Under the pieces are notes generated by a model. It saw only the letters and a program-made list of their open reading frames with translations, did not search any database and was not told the origin of the DNA. From Budvicia aquatica DSM 5075 = ATCC 35567 (GTDB lineage: Bacteria > Pseudomonadota > Gammaproteobacteria > Enterobacterales > Enterobacteriaceae), in the NCBI RefSeq assembly GCF_000427805.1, contig NZ_ATYS01000001.1, positions 248,152 through 312,151 on the forward strand: 64,000 nucleotides of DNA, written 5' to 3'. The position numbers and the translations under genes are program-made. Shown here piece by piece: positions 36,727 to 46,040 of the stretch. Position 1 is the stretch's first letter. The number at the start of each line of letters is the position of its first letter.

Positions 36727-37710
36727 CTATTTATTACGCACATATTTTAGAATAATACTACAAATCAAAGCGATAAAACCGCCGAGTAGCGTCTCCAAAA
36801 TACGTTCAGACAATAACTGATAGTTTGGCGTCTGCCAGTACAACGACATTTCAAGCACGGCCAAAACAAATCCAGTGGTACAAAATGAAGCAAAGGCATA
36901 ATTTCTTTCATTACTCATTGGCAGAAGAAACGCTAAAATCAGGATAGAAACAAAACCGATGTAGGGCATCATAGGCGTATTGAATAAAAAATATAGCAAT
37001 AGAACAGCCAATAAGGTTCCGGCAATCCTTTGTATTGTGAGTTTAACAATGCTTTGTGATTTAGGGTGTAAAACAAAAACAAAGGTCAATAACGCCCAGA
37101 AAAAATGACCAATATTCAAATGAATAGAGAAAAACAGGCAGGCTATAAGCCCCGCCGAATAAACTAAAGATCGTAATACCGTCGCCAGTTTGAATTTCAA
37201 CACCCGCTCTCTAATCTGCAAGGTGCTGATGTGGGTTTTAAGATGTTCTTTGTGGCTTAAACTGTAGCAAACTAGCAAAGTGAGTACCGTACCAATCAGC
37301 AACCCAACCACCAATCCTTTAATGATATCTTCGGTGAATGTGGTGCCAATGGTAGAAAAAATAATAATGTACTTCATTGAAAGATCGAGTGCGGGATCAA
37401 TGTCGTACAGCTGATAATAAAAAAATGAGAGAATAATCAACGCGAAATAAAAGAGGTAACCTAGCTTTAAAAAATAGCCAAGATAAATTCCAACCAAAAT
37501 GCTCATCGAGCAGATAAAAGAGTACAGATAGCTTTTATAATCCTTTGGCTTACTGAAAATATTGTAAGCATGCAGCACTGAAAGCGTACTCCATAGCGTA
37601 GCCTCAATACCCATAATAAAATAAGTCGCGATTGAACTTAATACAACACAGGTTGATAAAATCAGACCATCATTTACCGCCGGAATTTTAGAGACTATAG
37701 TTTTAATCAT
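36727..37710 (-). CDS. FUSC-family inner-membrane protein
   Basis: A 327-residue protein with two blocks of about five hydrophobic segments (residues 14-150 and 190-325), separated by a short basic cytoplasmic region (SHKEHLKTHISTLQIRERVL). The second block has HFFWALLTFVFVLHPKSQS and TIQRIAGTLLAVLLLYFLF, the FUSC (fusaric acid resistance/aromatic acid efflux-like) signature with RIAGT. Full-length FUSC pumps have a large cytoplasmic domain that is absent here, so this is a short member. Export of a small aromatic or amphipathic compound is possible. Confidence 0.75.
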   Translation of the reverse strand: MIKTIVSKIPAVNDGLILSTCVVLSSIATYFIMGIEATLWSTLSVLHAYNIFSKPKDYKSYLYSFICSMSILVGIYLGYFLKLGYLFYFALIILSFFYYQLYDIDPALDLSMKYIIIFSTIGTTFTEDIIKGLVVGLLIGTVLTLLVCYSLSHKEHLKTHISTLQIRERVLKFKLATVLRSLVYSAGLIACLFFSIHLNIGHFFWALLTFVFVLHPKSQSIVKLTIQRIAGTLLAVLLLYFLFNTPMMPYIGFVSILILAFLLPMSNERNYAFASFCTTGFVLAVLEMSLYWQTPNYQLLSERILETLLGGFIALICSIILKYVRNK

Positions 37711-37786
37711 AAAACGCCCCTTCCCATCTCCGTATCAGCTCTGCCTCGATGGGTAAACTCAGGCTGCTTGTAATATGTGCCATGTA

Positions 37787-37942
37787 TCACCTCGTTGTTA
37801 CAACGCATAGACAGAGCGTAGCACAAGGCAAATAAACGGTAGGATCAAAGCCTGTAGATGCTTTGTGTTGGATTTCGTTGAACTGACGATCGCCAGCCAT
37901 CCAATCTAAATCACCGGCCTGTCGTTCCTTTCCTTTATACAT
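37787..37942 (-). other. Weak small ORF in the FUSC-punC gap
   Basis: The 344-base gap between the divergent FUSC and punC genes contains this 51-codon frame (beginning MYKGKERQAGDLDWMAGDRQ). It has no good ribosome site and may be chance or a remnant. The rest of the gap must contain the promoters of both neighbours; none is clear enough to place. Confidence 0.15.
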
Positions 37943-38054
37943 AACAATCCCTATAATTTGCACCGTTGCCTAACGCACACCGCTTATCGTTACTACCATT
38001 CAATTTACAACTGCGTTTATCGGTTGTTATCGTTTACTGCTAAGGTTTTTGGTT

Positions 38055-39242
38055 ATGAAGGTTTCCCCTTTATTTATGTTTTATCTGGCCGGGCTGAGCG
38101 TTTTAGGCCTGCTTGCCATTGATATGTACCTGCCGGCGTTTTCTGTTATGCAACAGCAGCTGAATGCCTCATCCGGCCAGATCAGCCTGAGCTTAAGTAT
38201 TTTTCTAGCCGGTTATGCCATTGCTCAACTGATTTGGGGACAGCTCTCTGATAAGTATGGCCGTAAACCCATTTTATTAGTCGGTCTAAGCATGTTCTCG
38301 CTAAGTTGCTTAGCCATGATTTGGATTGACTCGGTTGCCGGCTTATTAGTACTACGACTAATACAAGCTATCGGGGTTTGTGCGGCGGCCGTTTGCTGGC
38401 AGGCTTTAGTTATCGACCGTTATCCGGTTCATGTTACAAATCGGGTTTTAGCCACCATCATGCCGCTAGTTGCCTTGTCGCCTGCGCTGGCCCCGACATT
38501 GGGTGCCTGGTTGTTGATGCATACCGGATGGAGATCTATTTTTGTTATTCTCAGTATTTGTGGCCTGATTTTAATTGTCGCAACGCTATTTATTCATGAA
38601 GTCAAAAAGATACGCGTTTCATCAAGTAGTAACGTCCTGAATAAGAAGAAAAATAACTACTGGACGCTGTTATCTTCCAATATCTTCATTGGTAACGTAT
38701 TAATTTACGCAGCCTGTTCGGCCTCATTCTTTGCCTGGCTAACCGGTTCACCGTTTATTTTGTCTAAAATGGGCTATTCTTCGACTGATATCGGTCTGAG
38801 TTATATTCCTCAAACCCTGGCTTTTCTCATCGGTGGGTATGGCTATCGTATCTTTGCCGGGCAAGCCTTAGGCCAGATACTCTTGCCTTGGCTGTTAGTG
38901 ATATATGCAATATGCATGGCAGCAATGGTGATGATGTCATTCTTTGGTGAACCGACATTACTGATGCTGTTTATCCCTTTTTGCACAACCGCATTAGTGA
39001 ACGGGGCGATTTACCCTATTGTCGTTGCCAGTGCGTTAACCCCCTTTTCCGATGACTCAGGCAAGGCTGCAGCATTGCAGAATACGATCCAATTAAGCTT
39101 TTGTTTTATCGCCAGTATGATGGTGTCTATTTTTCTGGTTTCAGCGCTAAAAACAACGGTAACCGTGATGTTTGCTACGGTGATTGTCGTGTTAATCGGC
39201 TTTATCTGGCGCCGTATCCCGCATAAGCAAGCCGTCGTATAG
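38055..39242 (+). CDS. punC: Purine nucleoside exporter PunC (YdhC), Bcr/CflA MFS family
   Basis: A 395-residue, 12-segment MFS transporter. The ATG at 38055 is chosen over an upstream TTG. It matches E. coli YdhC/PunC over long stretches, for example GNVLIYAACSASFFAWLTGS near residue 215 and the following GYS-x-IGLSY-PQT-x-AFLIGGYG run. The segment 2-3 loop GQLSDKYGRKPILL and AIGVCAAAVCWQALV are family signatures. PunC exports purines in E. coli, where the regulator punR is adjacent; no punR is seen here. The next gene begins 18 bases downstream. Confidence 0.88.
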   Translation: MKVSPLFMFYLAGLSVLGLLAIDMYLPAFSVMQQQLNASSGQISLSLSIFLAGYAIAQLIWGQLSDKYGRKPILLVGLSMFSLSCLAMIWIDSVAGLLVLRLIQAIGVCAAAVCWQALVIDRYPVHVTNRVLATIMPLVALSPALAPTLGAWLLMHTGWRSIFVILSICGLILIVATLFIHEVKKIRVSSSSNVLNKKKNNYWTLLSSNIFIGNVLIYAACSASFFAWLTGSPFILSKMGYSSTDIGLSYIPQTLAFLIGGYGYRIFAGQALGQILLPWLLVIYAICMAAMVMMSFFGEPTLLMLFIPFCTTALVNGAIYPIVVASALTPFSDDSGKAAALQNTIQLSFCFIASMMVSIFLVSALKTTVTVMFATVIVVLIGFIWRRIPHKQAVV

Positions 39243-39260
39243 ATTAACCAAGGGGTCTTT

Positions 39261-39863
39261 ATGTCATCAGATAATGGGTTGTTTTATAGTGACAATGTCA
39301 CTTATTCTAGGGCGATTAACCATGATTACCCGGGTATATTACAAATGGCTGAGCCCTTTTATCCCGACTCAGTCGGTGCTAATCACTCAAATGGATTTCT
39401 AAATAGTCGCTTTACGACCGATATGTTGACGACGATTAACCATCGAATGGGCCTGCTCGTGGCTAAAAACAAACACAATGGAATCATTGGCTTTCTGGGG
39501 CTGGCGCCCTTTTCTGCCGCTTCACCGTCTCCGGTGGTAGGCGCAATGTTAAATTCATTGGAGAACGCTGAATATCAACACCGCCCCGTCTCTGAATCCA
39601 ATCCTTTTATTTTTGGCCCTGTATGCGTCGCTACCGCGGCTAAAGGCATGGGCGTATTTAAAGGTTTATATCAGGCAATGTGGAATTTTTTGCCTAAAGA
39701 CCAATATAGAACCGGATATGCCTTTGTCGATCAAAATAACAAACATTCTTTGGATGCACACACCAAAGGATTAGGGGCTAAGGTTGTCGGCGAGTTTGAT
39801 GCTAAATCATCAAAATTCTGGATTATTGCCTATGCCAGAACGGATAAAGCTGATCTACGCTAA
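39261..39863 (+). CDS. GNAT-like acetyltransferase domain protein
   Basis: A 200-residue cytoplasmic protein 18 bases behind punC, in the same transcription unit. Its layout is GNAT-like: a strand LLVAKNKHNGIIGFLGLAPF, then GPVCVATAAKGMGVFKGLYQ, where the acetyl-CoA loop would be, and a late YAFVDQNNKHSLDAHTKGLG resembling the N-x-x-S/A...G-F/A motif. The classical Q/R-x-x-G-x-G/A loop is only partly present (AAKGMG). The substrate is unknown; co-transcription with a purine exporter hints at a nucleoside or a related toxic compound, but this is speculation. Confidence 0.65.
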   Translation: MSSDNGLFYSDNVTYSRAINHDYPGILQMAEPFYPDSVGANHSNGFLNSRFTTDMLTTINHRMGLLVAKNKHNGIIGFLGLAPFSAASPSPVVGAMLNSLENAEYQHRPVSESNPFIFGPVCVATAAKGMGVFKGLYQAMWNFLPKDQYRTGYAFVDQNNKHSLDAHTKGLGAKVVGEFDAKSSKFWIIAYARTDKADLR

Positions 39864-40109
39864 ACAGGTTAATTGAGTCCCATTTAGCCTAATCTATCAA
39901 TCTGATTTATAAAGAATGCTTACTTTTCGTGCAAAAAATTAATCAGGTTATAAAGTCAAAATTTATTTCCATTTATGTCTACAATTAAACGGTATAAACA
40001 ATATAACTTTGTTATAAGGGATATATTGCATCACTGTTACAATATGGGAATGCAATTGTTATTGCTCGATATATATACAGAATAAAAAACTATTACTGAG
40101 GTCTAGGCA

Positions 40110-41501
40110 ATGAATCTACCACTTATCATTAACGTGCTGGTCTTTATCGCACTGTTATTTTTATTAGCACAAACACGGCATACCCAATGGAGCCTGGCCA
40201 AAAAGGTTCTGGTAGGTCTGGTTATTGGTGTGCTATTTGGATTAGGTCTGCAGTTTATCTATGGTGCAAGTAGCCCTATCCTGAAAGAATCTATCTCTTG
40301 GTTTAATATCGTTGGTAATGGCTATGTTCAGCTATTACAGATGATTGTTATGCCGCTGGTATTCGTTTCTATTCTTAGTGCCGTAGCAAAACTGCATAAC
40401 GCATCATCATTAGGGAAAATCAGCTTTCTGACTATCGGAATTCTGCTGTTTACCACCATGATAGCTGCCATTATCGGTATTTTGATTACCCTTGCTTTTG
40501 GCCTGACTGCAGAAGGTTTGGTTCAAGGCGCACAAGAAACGGCCCGTTTAGGTGCAATTGAATCTAACTATGCCGGCAAAGTTGCCGATTTAACCACGCC
40601 TCAGCTGATTCTTTCCTTTATTCCTAAAAACCCGTTCGCCGACTTAACCGGTGCTAACCCGACCTCTATCGTCAGCGTAGTTATTTTTGCCGCCTTCTTG
40701 GGTGTCGCATCTTTACACCTGTTAAAAGATGACGAAGCAAAAGGCCAACGCGTTCTGACCGCGATAGATACTCTGCAATCATGGGTGATGAAGCTGGTTC
40801 GTTTAGTGATCAAGCTGACGCCATACGGTGTTCTTGCATTAATGACCAAAGTGGTTGCCAGTTCCAATATTCAAGACCTGATTAAGCTGGGTAGCTTTAT
40901 TGTCGCCTCATATATTGCTCTAGGCTTGATGTTTGTTGTTCACGGCATGCTGCTTACTTTCAGCGGTATTAACCCGATTAAGTTTTTCAAGAAAGTATTA
41001 CCGGTATTAACCTTTGCCTTTACCAGCCGTTCAAGTGCGGCAAGTATCCCGTTAAACGTGGAAGCCCAAACGCGTCGCTTAGGCGTTCCTGAAACGATTG
41101 CCGGATTCTCCGCCTCTTTCGGTGCCACTATTGGCCAGAATGGTTGTGCCGGTATCTACCCGGCAATGTTAGCCGTGATGGTTGCACCAACCGTAGGAAT
41201 TAACCCGTTTGACCCGCTGTGGATTGCAACACTGGTTGCTATCGTTACCGTAAGTTCTGCCGGCGTTGCCGGTGTTGGCGGCGGTGCAACGTTTGCTGCG
41301 CTGATTGTATTACCCGCGATGGGTTTGCCCGTGACGTTAGTTGCCCTGCTGATTTCAGTTGAGCCATTAATTGATATGGGCCGTACAGCGCTGAACGTTA
41401 ACGGTGCAATGACTGCCGGTACCATTACCAGTCAGATTCTAAAACAGACCGATAAGCAAGTTTTCGAATCAGAAGATGATGGTGAACTGGCCCATAGATA
41501 A
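40110..41501 (+). CDS. tcyP: L-cystine/proton symporter TcyP (YdjN)
   Basis: A 463-residue member of the dicarboxylate/amino acid:cation symporter family, almost colinear with E. coli TcyP ([20 protein letters not shown], then [20 protein letters not shown]). The substrate hairpin [16 protein letters not shown] and the [17 protein letters not shown] segment are present. It is the main low-Km cystine importer under sulfur limitation in E. coli. The 246-base upstream region is AT-rich and likely carries CysB control, although I could not place a site. A UUCG-loop terminator follows. Confidence 0.95.
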   Translation: MNLPLIINVLVFIALLFLLAQTRHTQWSLAKKVLVGLVIGVLFGLGLQFIYGASSPILKESISWFNIVGNGYVQLLQMIVMPLVFVSILSAVAKLHNASSLGKISFLTIGILLFTTMIAAIIGILITLAFGLTAEGLVQGAQETARLGAIESNYAGKVADLTTPQLILSFIPKNPFADLTGANPTSIVSVVIFAAFLGVASLHLLKDDEAKGQRVLTAIDTLQSWVMKLVRLVIKLTPYGVLALMTKVVASSNIQDLIKLGSFIVASYIALGLMFVVHGMLLTFSGINPIKFFKKVLPVLTFAFTSRSSAASIPLNVEAQTRRLGVPETIAGFSASFGATIGQNGCAGIYPAMLAVMVAPTVGINPFDPLWIATLVAIVTVSSAGVAGVGGGATFAALIVLPAMGLPVTLVALLISVEPLIDMGRTALNVNGAMTAGTITSQILKQTDKQVFESEDDGELAHR

Positions 41502-41536
41502 TGTTATTTATCGATAAATAACGTTATTTATGTAAA

Positions 41537-41568
41537 GAAAGTGCAGCCTTCGGGCTGCATTTCTTATT
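41537..41568 (+). terminator. Intrinsic terminator of tcyP
   Basis: TGCAGCC (41542-41548), loop TTCG, GGCTGCA (41553-41559), then TTTCTTATTT. The UUCG tetraloop makes a very stable hairpin. Confidence 0.85.
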
Positions 41569-41702
41569 TCTGGTAACAGTTGCCCAAAAAAGTATACATA
41601 CGCTTAAAGTTAAATTCTGATAGGATTATTTCGTTGATAAACTATTCCCTGAGTACATCAATCAGGAAATAGTTCTAACTTATTATTTTGAGGAGAATAG
41701 AA

Positions 41703-42047
41703 ATGAAGAAAATCTTAGCATTATCTATCGCCGCTTTTTTTGCCTCTGCCTCATTTGCCACTTATGCACTTGAATCTACCTGTGATGCGGTTAAAGCTGA
41801 CATTGCGCAGAAGATTATCAATAACGGTGTACCAGAGTCAGGATTTGAACTGAGCCTGATTCCCGAAGCTCAGGCAGAGCAAGCTGAAGGTAAAATAGTT
41901 GGTAGTTGTGACAACGGTACTCAACGCGTTATTTATGTTCGACACGCGAACGTTGATAGCGCCGGTACCGCAACCCATCAGGCATCTGAAACACCAAAGG
42001 TTGAAGATACTGAACATCCAGAGCTACAGCCTCAGCCGGTACAGTAA
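41703..42047 (+). CDS. DUF1161-family exported small protein
   Basis: A 114-residue secreted protein. The ATG at 41703 follows GAGGAGAATAGAA and starts a signal peptide (MKKILALSIAAFFASASFA, cleavage near TYA). The mature part fits DUF1161 (E. coli YnfD/YdcA-like): STCDAVKADIAQKIINNGVP near the start, a conserved second cysteine in GKIVGSCDNGTQRVIYVR and a Pro/Glu/Gln-rich tail. The two cysteines probably form a disulfide. Function unknown. It is monocistronic, ending at a perfect terminator. Confidence 0.85.
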   Translation: MKKILALSIAAFFASASFATYALESTCDAVKADIAQKIINNGVPESGFELSLIPEAQAEQAEGKIVGSCDNGTQRVIYVRHANVDSAGTATHQASETPKVEDTEHPELQPQPVQ

Positions 42048-42061
42048 AGCACATCGATGAA

Positions 42062-42098
42062 TAACCCAAAGTCCCTTTTTAAGGGACTTTGGGTTTTA
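42062..42098 (+). terminator. Intrinsic terminator of the DUF1161 gene
   Basis: AACCCAAAGTCCCTT pairs with AAGGGACTTTGGGTT in a long perfect stem, followed by TTATG. It ends just after the DUF1161 stop. Confidence 0.85.
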
Positions 42099-42139
42099 TG
42101 GCGACTTTGCATTAGCATGCTTTAAACTCAAGAAGTAAC

Positions 42140-42183
42140 AAAAATGGACATGGTACAAGTAAAGTGCCAATGTCCATTTTTGT
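42140..42183 (-). terminator. Intrinsic terminator of ydgJ
   Basis: AAAATGGACA (42141-42150) pairs with TGTCCATTTT (42171-42180), with an inner TGGTAC/GTGCCA stem. Read on the minus strand it ends in a T-rich run beyond ydgJ; the A-rich side also allows use from the left. Confidence 0.7.
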
Positions 42184-42193
42184 TTAGCGTTGA

Positions 42194-43231
42194 TTAAATA
42201 TTAATGGCGATCTGGCATTTAGCAGACTCAATACCCAATTCAATTAACTCCATGACTTTAATGGCCTGATCCGGCGGCACCGGATTTTCACCCTTGCCCG
42301 ATAATGCATCACGAATAGCAGCATAATAAGCCGGATAGTCACCCGGTACCGTCGGCCATACCTGTTGTGCTATTGCACCATTCTGCATCAGCGTCAGTAC
42401 GCCATTTCGGCAATCCTGTCCCCAGCTATCCTGCGGCGGGCGCTCCCCGGCTTTTAAGCAATCTTCCTGTGGGTCGAGACCATATTTAATATAACTGCCC
42501 TGCGTCCCGTGAACGGTATAGCGAGCCGGTTCTGCGGCTGCCAGTAAAGTGCCGTGTAAAATCACTCGACGCTGCGGATATGCCAGAACGGCATGAAAAT
42601 AGTCTGTTGTCGATGCTCCAGGCCGAAGCTGAGCCAAATCAACGCTGATACTGTGAGGTAAACCAAAAAGAGCAAGCGCTTGATCAATGAGATGGGGGCC
42701 AAGATCGTACCAGATACCGCTTCCGGCGCCGGCCTGTTCACGCCAGCGGTTTTGTACCTGTGGACGATAACGGTCAAAGTGTGATTCAAAATAGCTTACC
42801 TCACCGAGTAAACCTTGCGCCAGTAACGCCTTAAACGTCATAAAGTCGCTATCCCAGCGGCGATTATGAAATACGGAGAGCAATAGCCCGCGTGCTTTTG
42901 CCTGTTTATCAAGCTCCTGTGCATGTGACAACGTAACAGTGAATGGCTTATCTACCACTACATGCTTACCTGCTTCCAGTGCGGCCAGCGCCAAGGGAAA
43001 GTGCGAGTCATTGGGGGTAGGAATCACGACAAGATCGATGGTAGGGTCATTAAAAATAAGCTGAGGGTCTGAAACAACGATGGCATCCGGCCAGTCAGCA
43101 TGAACCTTTGCAGCATCACTGCTGGATACCGATACAAGATCCATTCCTGATGTTCCTGAAATTAACGGCGCATGGAAAACCTTACTGGCATACCCATAGC
43201 CAATCAGCCCCACGCGAACACAATCATTCAT
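42194..43231 (-). CDS. ydgJ: Gfo/Idh/MocA-family oxidoreductase YdgJ
   Basis: A 345-residue NAD(P)-dependent oxidoreductase nearly colinear with E. coli YdgJ. The N-terminal Rossmann motif is GLIGYGYASKVFHAPLI, then VIPTPNDSHFPLALAALEAG and the invariant KHVVVDKPFTV (family EKP-like motif with DKP). The C-terminal dimer/substrate domain has SGIWYDLGPHLIDQALALFG, where the G/W-x-D-x-x-x-H motif supplies catalytic residues. The physiological sugar or polyol is unknown. It is a single-gene unit with a terminator behind it and a 476-base gap in front. Confidence 0.93.
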   Translation of the reverse strand: MNDCVRVGLIGYGYASKVFHAPLISGTSGMDLVSVSSSDAAKVHADWPDAIVVSDPQLIFNDPTIDLVVIPTPNDSHFPLALAALEAGKHVVVDKPFTVTLSHAQELDKQAKARGLLLSVFHNRRWDSDFMTFKALLAQGLLGEVSYFESHFDRYRPQVQNRWREQAGAGSGIWYDLGPHLIDQALALFGLPHSISVDLAQLRPGASTTDYFHAVLAYPQRRVILHGTLLAAAEPARYTVHGTQGSYIKYGLDPQEDCLKAGERPPQDSWGQDCRNGVLTLMQNGAIAQQVWPTVPGDYPAYYAAIRDALSGKGENPVPPDQAIKVMELIELGIESAKCQIAINI

Positions 43232-43707
43232 AGTCCTACCTCACAATGATATCCGGCCATAAATATTTTATTCAACTGACTTTAGCATAACACTGGCCGT
43301 CGCGTTGTCTGCTCCACCACTCACGTTTCTAAATATCCGATTAGCTGATGAACTAGCACTATCTGCTTAAAAATCGCCACATGTGACATTGTCACAAATT
43401 ATGTTTAAAAAAAGTTAATAGCAGATAAACGCAGGTAGCATAAGGGATAAACAACAAAAAGCGGCTTTACATTTCTTTGCTAATTAATTGCATAGTTTGG
43501 CATTTCCATAAACATGGTGTTATACCTTAAAACGTCGGTTAAGTACGGAAATGCTTTCTGTAATCAACTTACCGCTATTTTTTGCTGAACACCCCTGCAT
43601 TTTTTCAATGTTTATACTAATTCGTTTAGCTATTAACCGTTAGTGATGATTTTCCATGATTTGGATAATTATCGGTAATGCCATTCACTTTTCCATGAGG
43701 GATACAC
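43232..43707. other. Non-coding gap between ydgJ and the osmoprotectant operon
   Basis: 476 bases between divergent genes. No coding frame is convincing. It must contain the ydgJ promoter and that of the rightward ABC operon. CACATGTGACATTGTCACAAATT around 43380-43400 contains TGTGACATTGTCACA, a dyad reminiscent of a CRP or FNR-family site, about 310 bases before the operon. Confidence 0.45.
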
Positions 43708-44424
43708 ATGCATAAATCAGCGTTACTTAAGCGCTCTCTATTCGGGATTTTGCTGCTTATCTGCGTGCTTGCCCTTCTTATATACGGAGTCGGTAGAGAT
43801 TCTCTGGTGCTTCACTATGAAGATTTAGTTTATCTCGCTAAGCAGCACATGTTTTTAGTGGGTTGCTCAATGTTTCTTGCCCTCTTTATAGGACTTCCCA
43901 GCGGCATATTACTCAGCCGTAAGTTTGCTAAACGCTGGGCTGAACCTGCAATGCAGATATTTAATATCGGCAATACCTTGCCACCATTGGCCGTATTAGC
44001 GCTGGCAATGATCGTGGTAGGCATCGGCGATAAGCCGGCAATTTTCGCCCTATTTCTGGCCTCTCTATTACCGATCGTCCGCAACACGTATTCAGGTCTG
44101 AAATCCATTCCACCGTCATTGATTGAAGCCGCCAACAGCATAGGAATGACGCCCATGCAGCGACTAATGCAAGTGGAATTGCCAAATGCTCTGCCCGTGA
44201 TTATGTCAGGTGTCAGAGTTTCAGCCGCCATCAACGTAGGTACGGTACCACTGACCTTTTTGATTGGAGCAAGTAACTTTGGTGAACTGATTTTTCCCGG
44301 AATCTACCTGAACGATTTTCCATTATTAATTTTAGGTGCTGCTGCTACAGCCATTATTGCGTTGGCATTAGATATGGCATTAGCCGGCCTGGGTCGATTA
44401 TTGAGCCCGCAAACGGCGATATAG
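43708..44424 (+). CDS. Osmoprotectant ABC transporter permease (OsmU/OpuC type), first subunit
   Basis: A 238-residue permease of the OpuC/YehW/OsmU group with about six membrane segments (FGILLLICVLALLIYGVG at the N-terminus). The EAA-type loop contacting the ATPase is SLIEAANSIGMTPMQRLMQV. It is the first of four adjacent genes: permease, binding protein, permease, ATPase. The corresponding Salmonella subunit is OsmY, a name also used for an unrelated E. coli protein, so no symbol is given. The system should import glycine betaine, choline-O-sulfate or related solutes. Confidence 0.85.
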   Translation: MHKSALLKRSLFGILLLICVLALLIYGVGRDSLVLHYEDLVYLAKQHMFLVGCSMFLALFIGLPSGILLSRKFAKRWAEPAMQIFNIGNTLPPLAVLALAMIVVGIGDKPAIFALFLASLLPIVRNTYSGLKSIPPSLIEAANSIGMTPMQRLMQVELPNALPVIMSGVRVSAAINVGTVPLTFLIGASNFGELIFPGIYLNDFPLLILGAAATAIIALALDMALAGLGRLLSPQTAI

Positions 44425-44454
44425 ATCGGCGACCTCAATCAACTATGGATACCT

Positions 44455-45381
44455 ATGACTATATTTAAACAAACCTTTACGGTGGCGCGAACGATTAGCT
44501 TGAGTACCGCATTTATTCTGCTTCTCACCAGTTTTATCGTTCAATCTGCCCCGCTTGTTCTCGCCAGTAAAAACTTTACTGAGCAACATATTTTATCCGC
44601 GATGACCGTCCAATATCTAAACGAAAAAGGCATCGCCGTAACCCCAAAAACAGACCTCGCATCAACCATTATGCGTAATGCCATGCTGAATAAGCAGGTC
44701 GATCTGGCATGGGAATATACCGGTACATCACTGATTGTATATAACCGGATTACTGAACCCATGTCGGTTGATGCCACCTATGCCAAAGTAAAAGAGTTAG
44801 ACGCAAAACAAGGTATTGTGTGGCTTGAACCAGCAAAAATGAATAACACCTATGCCTTCGCTATGCAGCGCCAGCGAGCTGAAAAAGAAAATATACATAC
44901 CCTGAGTCAGTTAGTGGCGCGGATTACTGAAATTCAACAAACCGATGCTAAACATAATTGGATGATTGGTTTTGATCCTGAGTTTGTTAACCGCTCTGAT
45001 GGATTAAAGCCCATGCAAGGAGTGTATAAAATCCATTTAGAGCGCCCGCAAATCCGCCAAATGGACCCGGGTTTAGTTTATAACGCTATTCGTGACGGCT
45101 TTGTGGATGTAGGGCTGGTTTACGCCACCGACGGGCGAATCAAAGGATTTGACCTTGAAGTCTTAGAAGATGATAAAGGTTTTTTTCCAAGTTACGCTGT
45201 CACTCCAATCGTGCGCACAGAAGTTCTTGATAGTACGCCCGGATTGGCCGATGCATTAAATACCCTTTCCCGCCTGTTAGACAACGATGCCATCTCAACG
45301 CTCAATGCCAAAGTTGATATTGAACATCAGTCAGCAGAGCAAGTGGCTAATCAGTTTCTGAAAGACCACGGTTTGCTCTAG
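44455..45381 (+). CDS. osmX: Osmoprotectant-binding periplasmic protein (OsmX/OpuCC-like)
   Basis: A 308-residue OpuAC/ProX-2 family binding protein with a signal peptide ([20 protein letters not shown]). The mature part starts [17 protein letters not shown], the standard opening of this family, and has [15 protein letters not shown] [17 protein letters not shown] and [20 protein letters not shown]. Tyr and Trp residues in these loops are candidates for the aromatic cage for quaternary ammonium ligands. The gene lies 30 bases after the first permease and 5 before the second. The ligand is inferred from the family. Confidence 0.87.
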   Translation: MTIFKQTFTVARTISLSTAFILLLTSFIVQSAPLVLASKNFTEQHILSAMTVQYLNEKGIAVTPKTDLASTIMRNAMLNKQVDLAWEYTGTSLIVYNRITEPMSVDATYAKVKELDAKQGIVWLEPAKMNNTYAFAMQRQRAEKENIHTLSQLVARITEIQQTDAKHNWMIGFDPEFVNRSDGLKPMQGVYKIHLERPQIRQMDPGLVYNAIRDGFVDVGLVYATDGRIKGFDLEVLEDDKGFFPSYAVTPIVRTEVLDSTPGLADALNTLSRLLDNDAISTLNAKVDIEHQSAEQVANQFLKDHGLL

Positions 45382-45386
45382 GAGGC

Positions 45387-46040
45387 ATGATAATGGAAAC
45401 GCTTTTATATATGTGGCAGAACGCGGGTTATATTGCCGGCCTGACCTTACAACATATTTTACTGGTTACGATTGCCGTTGGCATGGCCATCATTATCGGT
45501 GTTCCGTTGGGAATTCTGATCGTAAAACATAAATGGTTAGCCACGCCGGTACTGAGCTTAACCACCATCGTATTAACCATCCCGTCTATTGCCCTGTTTG
45601 GCCTGATGATTCCGGTGTTTTCCCTTATTGGTCAGGGTATCGGTTTGGTCCCGGCGGTCACCGCCGTATTTTTATACTCCCTGCTGCCGATTGTACGAAA
45701 TACGCATATTGCACTAGACAGCCTTCCGCCCGGCCTACGTGAGGCAGGTCGCGGAATTGGTATGACGTTTTGGCAACGCTTACGTTGGGTTGAGATCCCA
45801 ATGGCCCTGCCGGTTATTTTTGGCGGTGTGCGTACAGCCGTTGTGATGAACATTGGCGTAATGGCTATTGCAGCCGTTATTGGAGCCGGTGGCTTGGGTT
45901 TACTGTTACTGCATGGTATCAGCCGCAGTGACCCTCGCCTGCTCATTGCCGGCGCTGTAATGATCAGCCTGCTGGCTATTGTTATGGACTGGTTACTCCA
46001 TCGTTTACAAGTTGCCCTGACGCCTAAAGGAATTCGATAA
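45387..46040 (+). CDS. osmW: Osmoprotectant ABC transporter permease (OsmW-like)
   Basis: A 217-residue inner-membrane permease, slightly shorter than the first. Membrane segments include ILLVTIAVGMAIIIGVPLGI and IVLTIPSIALFGLMIPVFSL; the EAA loop is GLREAGRGIGMTFWQRLRWV. It begins 5 bases after the binding-protein stop with GGAGGCAT as ribosome site, and its stop TAA shares a base with the ATPase start codon. With the first permease it forms the channel. Confidence 0.87.
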   Translation: MIMETLLYMWQNAGYIAGLTLQHILLVTIAVGMAIIIGVPLGILIVKHKWLATPVLSLTTIVLTIPSIALFGLMIPVFSLIGQGIGLVPAVTAVFLYSLLPIVRNTHIALDSLPPGLREAGRGIGMTFWQRLRWVEIPMALPVIFGGVRTAVVMNIGVMAIAAVIGAGGLGLLLLHGISRSDPRLLIAGAVMISLLAIVMDWLLHRLQVALTPKGIR

